Below are positions 62,156-64,000 of a stretch of DNA of 64,000 nt, piece by piece. Source of the DNA: G963676655 sp963678305 (GTDB lineage Bacteria > Verrucomicrobiota > Lentisphaeria > Victivallales > Victivallaceae); NCBI GenBank assembly GCA_963678305.2, contig CAXXVV010000011.1:620001-684000 (forward strand). The letters are read 5' to 3'. Below the pieces are notes generated by a model that saw only the letters and a list, made by a program, of their open reading frames with translations, was not told the origin of the DNA and did no database searches. A program made the position numbers and the translations under genes. Each line of letters begins with the position of its first letter. Position 1 is the first letter of the stretch.

Positions 62156-64000
62156 ATGTTACGTTTAATTCTTTTAATTTGCTGTACCTCTTTTTTTGCT
62201 AATTGCTTTGCCGCGGTTCCGCGTAAAATTATAATCGGCAAAAAGCCGGTTATGACTTTGACCCGGAACAATGTTGAGATAGTTGTTCCGGCCGGCTCTG
62301 TCAGGCAAATCGGGTTTGCCGCGTCCGAACTGCAAAAATTTCTGGGTAAGGCTCTTGGCGGGCGTATTCCGATAACCAATAAACCGTCCGCAGGTAAAAC
62401 CTCGATTATTCTCGGTGAAAACGCCCTATCCCGAAAAGCGGGTTTGACGCTCAAGGGTTTGCCGCGGGATGGATATATAATCAAAACTGTCGGTAAGGAT
62501 ATTTACATTCTCGGCAAGGATGATGCTAAAGCCGACCCGGTACGGTTCATGAACAAGGGCGTATGGGTCCATTATTATGAACGCGGAACGTTGTTCGGAG
62601 TCTACAGTTTTCTGGAACAGGCTGCCGGAGTACGATTCTACTTCCCCGGCAAAATGGGGACTGTCGTACCCAAATATCCTGACTTGAAATTGGGCGCGTT
62701 TGACATTGTCGATTATCCTGACTTTACCACTCGTAAATATTCGATTTACAGCGGTAGTTGGTATGATGGGAAAGATCGGGACAAGAACATTCTGCCCGGC
62801 AAGAATTTAAACGTATACCGTTTACGCATGGAAACGGAATATATTCCGAACTGTCATGGACTTTCCCGGTTGGGGTATCTGGAGCGTTTCGGGAAATCAC
62901 ACCCGGAATATTTTGCCTTAATGACCTCCGGTAAACGCCATAACAATCCGGGGATGCCGCACCCTGGACAACTGTGTTACAACAGCAAGGTTCGTGATGA
63001 GATCGCAAAAGACGCCGAAGCGTTTTTACGCGGAAAACCCGCCTCCAGCCGCGGAGCCTGTCGGAAAGGACGGGTATGCTGGGATCCAAGCGGTTTTCAA
63101 CCGGGATATTTTAATGTGATGCCTCAGGACGCCATGTATCCTTGCCGTTGCGACAAATGTAAAAAATATTTTGCCGGCGGGGACCAGGCGATGAGTGAAT
63201 TTATTTGGGGATTTACCGTTGATATCGCTAACCGTCTGAAGAAAAATGGTGTTCCCGGAAAAGTCACAATGATGGCCTATCCGCCATATAGGAGTATTCC
63301 GAAGACCGTTGATATTCCGGACAATGTGATGGTAATGACCGCGGTTCGCGGTCCGTGGGATGAACATTTGCCGGAATTTAAGCAAAAGAATGACCAGTTG
63401 ATAAAGGATTGGGTCAAGAAATGTCATGGCAAGAAGACCTGGCTGTGGAATTATGCCAATAAGTACGGCAAACTGGAAATTCCCGGACTTCCGGCTTTAA
63501 CGCCCAAAGCGATAGGCAGCTACTACAAGCGTCAGGCTCCATATATTTTCGGGGCGTATCTGCAGTCCGGTACGGATTATTATCTGTTCAATCATCTAAA
63601 CCTCTATGTTTTCAGCAAAGTGGCGTGGGACAATAAGACCGATGTTGACGCGTTGCTGAAAGAATACTATCAGAAGATGTACGGTCCGGCGGCCGGGGCG
63701 ATGGAACAAATATTCAACCGGTTGGAATATCTCTGGCTTTACAAGATTGCCGGTAAGCCGATCGATACTCCGTTGGGGCCGCAATGCCTGCCCCCGGCTG
63801 ATTACCAGATTTGGGAGGAGATATATTCCCCGAAAGAGCTGAGTTCTTTGAATAAAGAATTTGATCAGGCTGAAAAGCTGGCTGTAAAGGATAAAGATTC
63901 TCTGGCCAGGGTCAAGTTTATGCGAAAAGAGCTTTTTGGTCCGTTGTTGGCTGCTTCTGAGAAATATCGTAAGAATAAAAATGAGATAGCGGACTTGAAG
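62156..64000 (+). CDS. Secreted DUF4838 protein, partial at window end
   Basis: The frame is open from the ATG at 62156 to the window end (615 codons). A signal peptide (residues 1-20, ending FAA) precedes a GH67/GH20-like N-terminal domain (IGFAASELQKFLGKALGGRIPI, GTLFGVYSFLEQAAGVRFYFPG) and the DUF4838 region with SRLGYLERFGKSHPEYFALM, GQLCYNSKV and a Cys cluster CRCDKCKKYF (about 330-340), a feature also seen in the 7207 protein. DUF4838 proteins are often in Bacteroidota and PVC glycan loci; the substrate is unknown. Ribosome site is weak. Carboxy-terminal modules are outside. Confidence 0.8.
   Translation, partial: MLRLILLICCTSFFANCFAAVPRKIIIGKKPVMTLTRNNVEIVVPAGSVRQIGFAASELQKFLGKALGGRIPITNKPSAGKTSIILGENALSRKAGLTLKGLPRDGYIIKTVGKDIYILGKDDAKADPVRFMNKGVWVHYYERGTLFGVYSFLEQAAGVRFYFPGKMGTVVPKYPDLKLGAFDIVDYPDFTTRKYSIYSGSWYDGKDRDKNILPGKNLNVYRLRMETEYIPNCHGLSRLGYLERFGKSHPEYFALMTSGKRHNNPGMPHPGQLCYNSKVRDEIAKDAEAFLRGKPASSRGACRKGRVCWDPSGFQPGYFNVMPQDAMYPCRCDKCKKYFAGGDQAMSEFIWGFTVDIANRLKKNGVPGKVTMMAYPPYRSIPKTVDIPDNVMVMTAVRGPWDEHLPEFKQKNDQLIKDWVKKCHGKKTWLWNYANKYGKLEIPGLPALTPKAIGSYYKRQAPYIFGAYLQSGTDYYLFNHLNLYVFSKVAWDNKTDVDALLKEYYQKMYGPAAGAMEQIFNRLEYLWLYKIAGKPIDTPLGPQCLPPADYQIWEEIYSPKELSSLNKEFDQAEKLAVKDKDSLARVKFMRKELFGPLLAASEKYRKNKNEIADLK

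Noticed and set aside
1..64000. tRNA or rRNA genes
   Set aside because: No cloverleaf or rRNA-like conserved block was recognised in any spacer.

Overview
The window looks like a chromosomal segment of a Lentisphaerota (Victivallales-like) bacterium of the PVC group. This rests on four inner-membrane pseudopilin-like proteins sharing the FTLIELLVVIAIIAIL start and an H-x9-DG-type tail, each placed between a sugar-type regulator and secreted carbohydrate enzymes. A Ser/Thr kinase with a DWG motif fused to an FGE/SUMF1 domain, an exosortase set and divergent RAYT transposases also fit. The assignment is inferred from gene content; no rRNA or tRNA gene was found. G+C is moderate with AT-rich spacers and good sigma70-type promoters (TTGACA-17-TATAAT).

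Layout. (1) 1-4.6 kb, minus strand: housekeeping genes: a partial ftsQ, a small membrane protein, a CobS-like membrane protein, plsC, purC and rplU, with clear hairpin/U-tract terminators. The plsC leader holds a possible attenuator. (2) 4.8-11.7 kb: a GntR-solute-binding-protein fusion regulator, pseudopilin 1, a secreted enzyme-like protein and a coupled unknown protein. Two promoters carry the same ATTCAT..ATGAAT palindrome. (3) 11.9-12.8 kb: a sugar isomerase/epimerase-like gene, minus strand. (4) 13.4-23.0 kb: a partial Tad/Flp pilus operon (cpaB, FHA-cpaF, tadB, tadC) continuing into DUF192, an FHA membrane protein, a PEGA lipoprotein and a GT-C/TPR membrane protein. (5) 23.1-29.0 kb: hybrid histidine kinase, RAYT 1 and a second GT-C-like protein. 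(6) 29.1-37.2 kb: a tight five-gene run: small membrane protein, coiled-coil protein, Ser/Thr kinase-FGE, GH123-like protein and MetF-MetV fusion. (7) 37.3-42.3 kb: an exosortase unit: one sorted substrate, an EpsI-like protein, exosortase and a TPR protein. (8) 42.7-49.0 kb: a second GntR-SBP regulator, pseudopilin 2, a beta-sandwich-like module, a CE12 esterase and a beta-helix protein, probably for pectin (rhamnogalacturonan). (9) 49.1-50.1 kb: RAYT 2. (10) 50.4-56.7 kb: ROK regulator, pseudopilin 3, GH123-like/CBM9-like enzyme and GH130. (11) 56.8-59.9 kb: uxaB-uxaA, minus strand. (12) 60.2-64.0 kb: GntR-LacI regulator, pseudopilin 4 and a DUF4838 protein cut by the window end.

How the genes work together. 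The recurring unit is 'intracellular sugar sensor, pseudopilin-like protein, secreted glycan enzyme'. It occurs four times with three regulator architectures (GntR-SBP twice, ROK, GntR-LacI). All four pseudopilins lack the Gly that normally precedes the prepilin cleavage site. The best candidate for an undescribed system here is this cassette, with the pseudopilin-like protein as a substrate-specific partner of the enzyme or its secretion. The uxa genes would take hexuronates released from pectin-like glycans into central metabolism. The FHA proteins of the Tad locus and the nearby Ser/Thr kinase suggest phospho-threonine control of surface structures.
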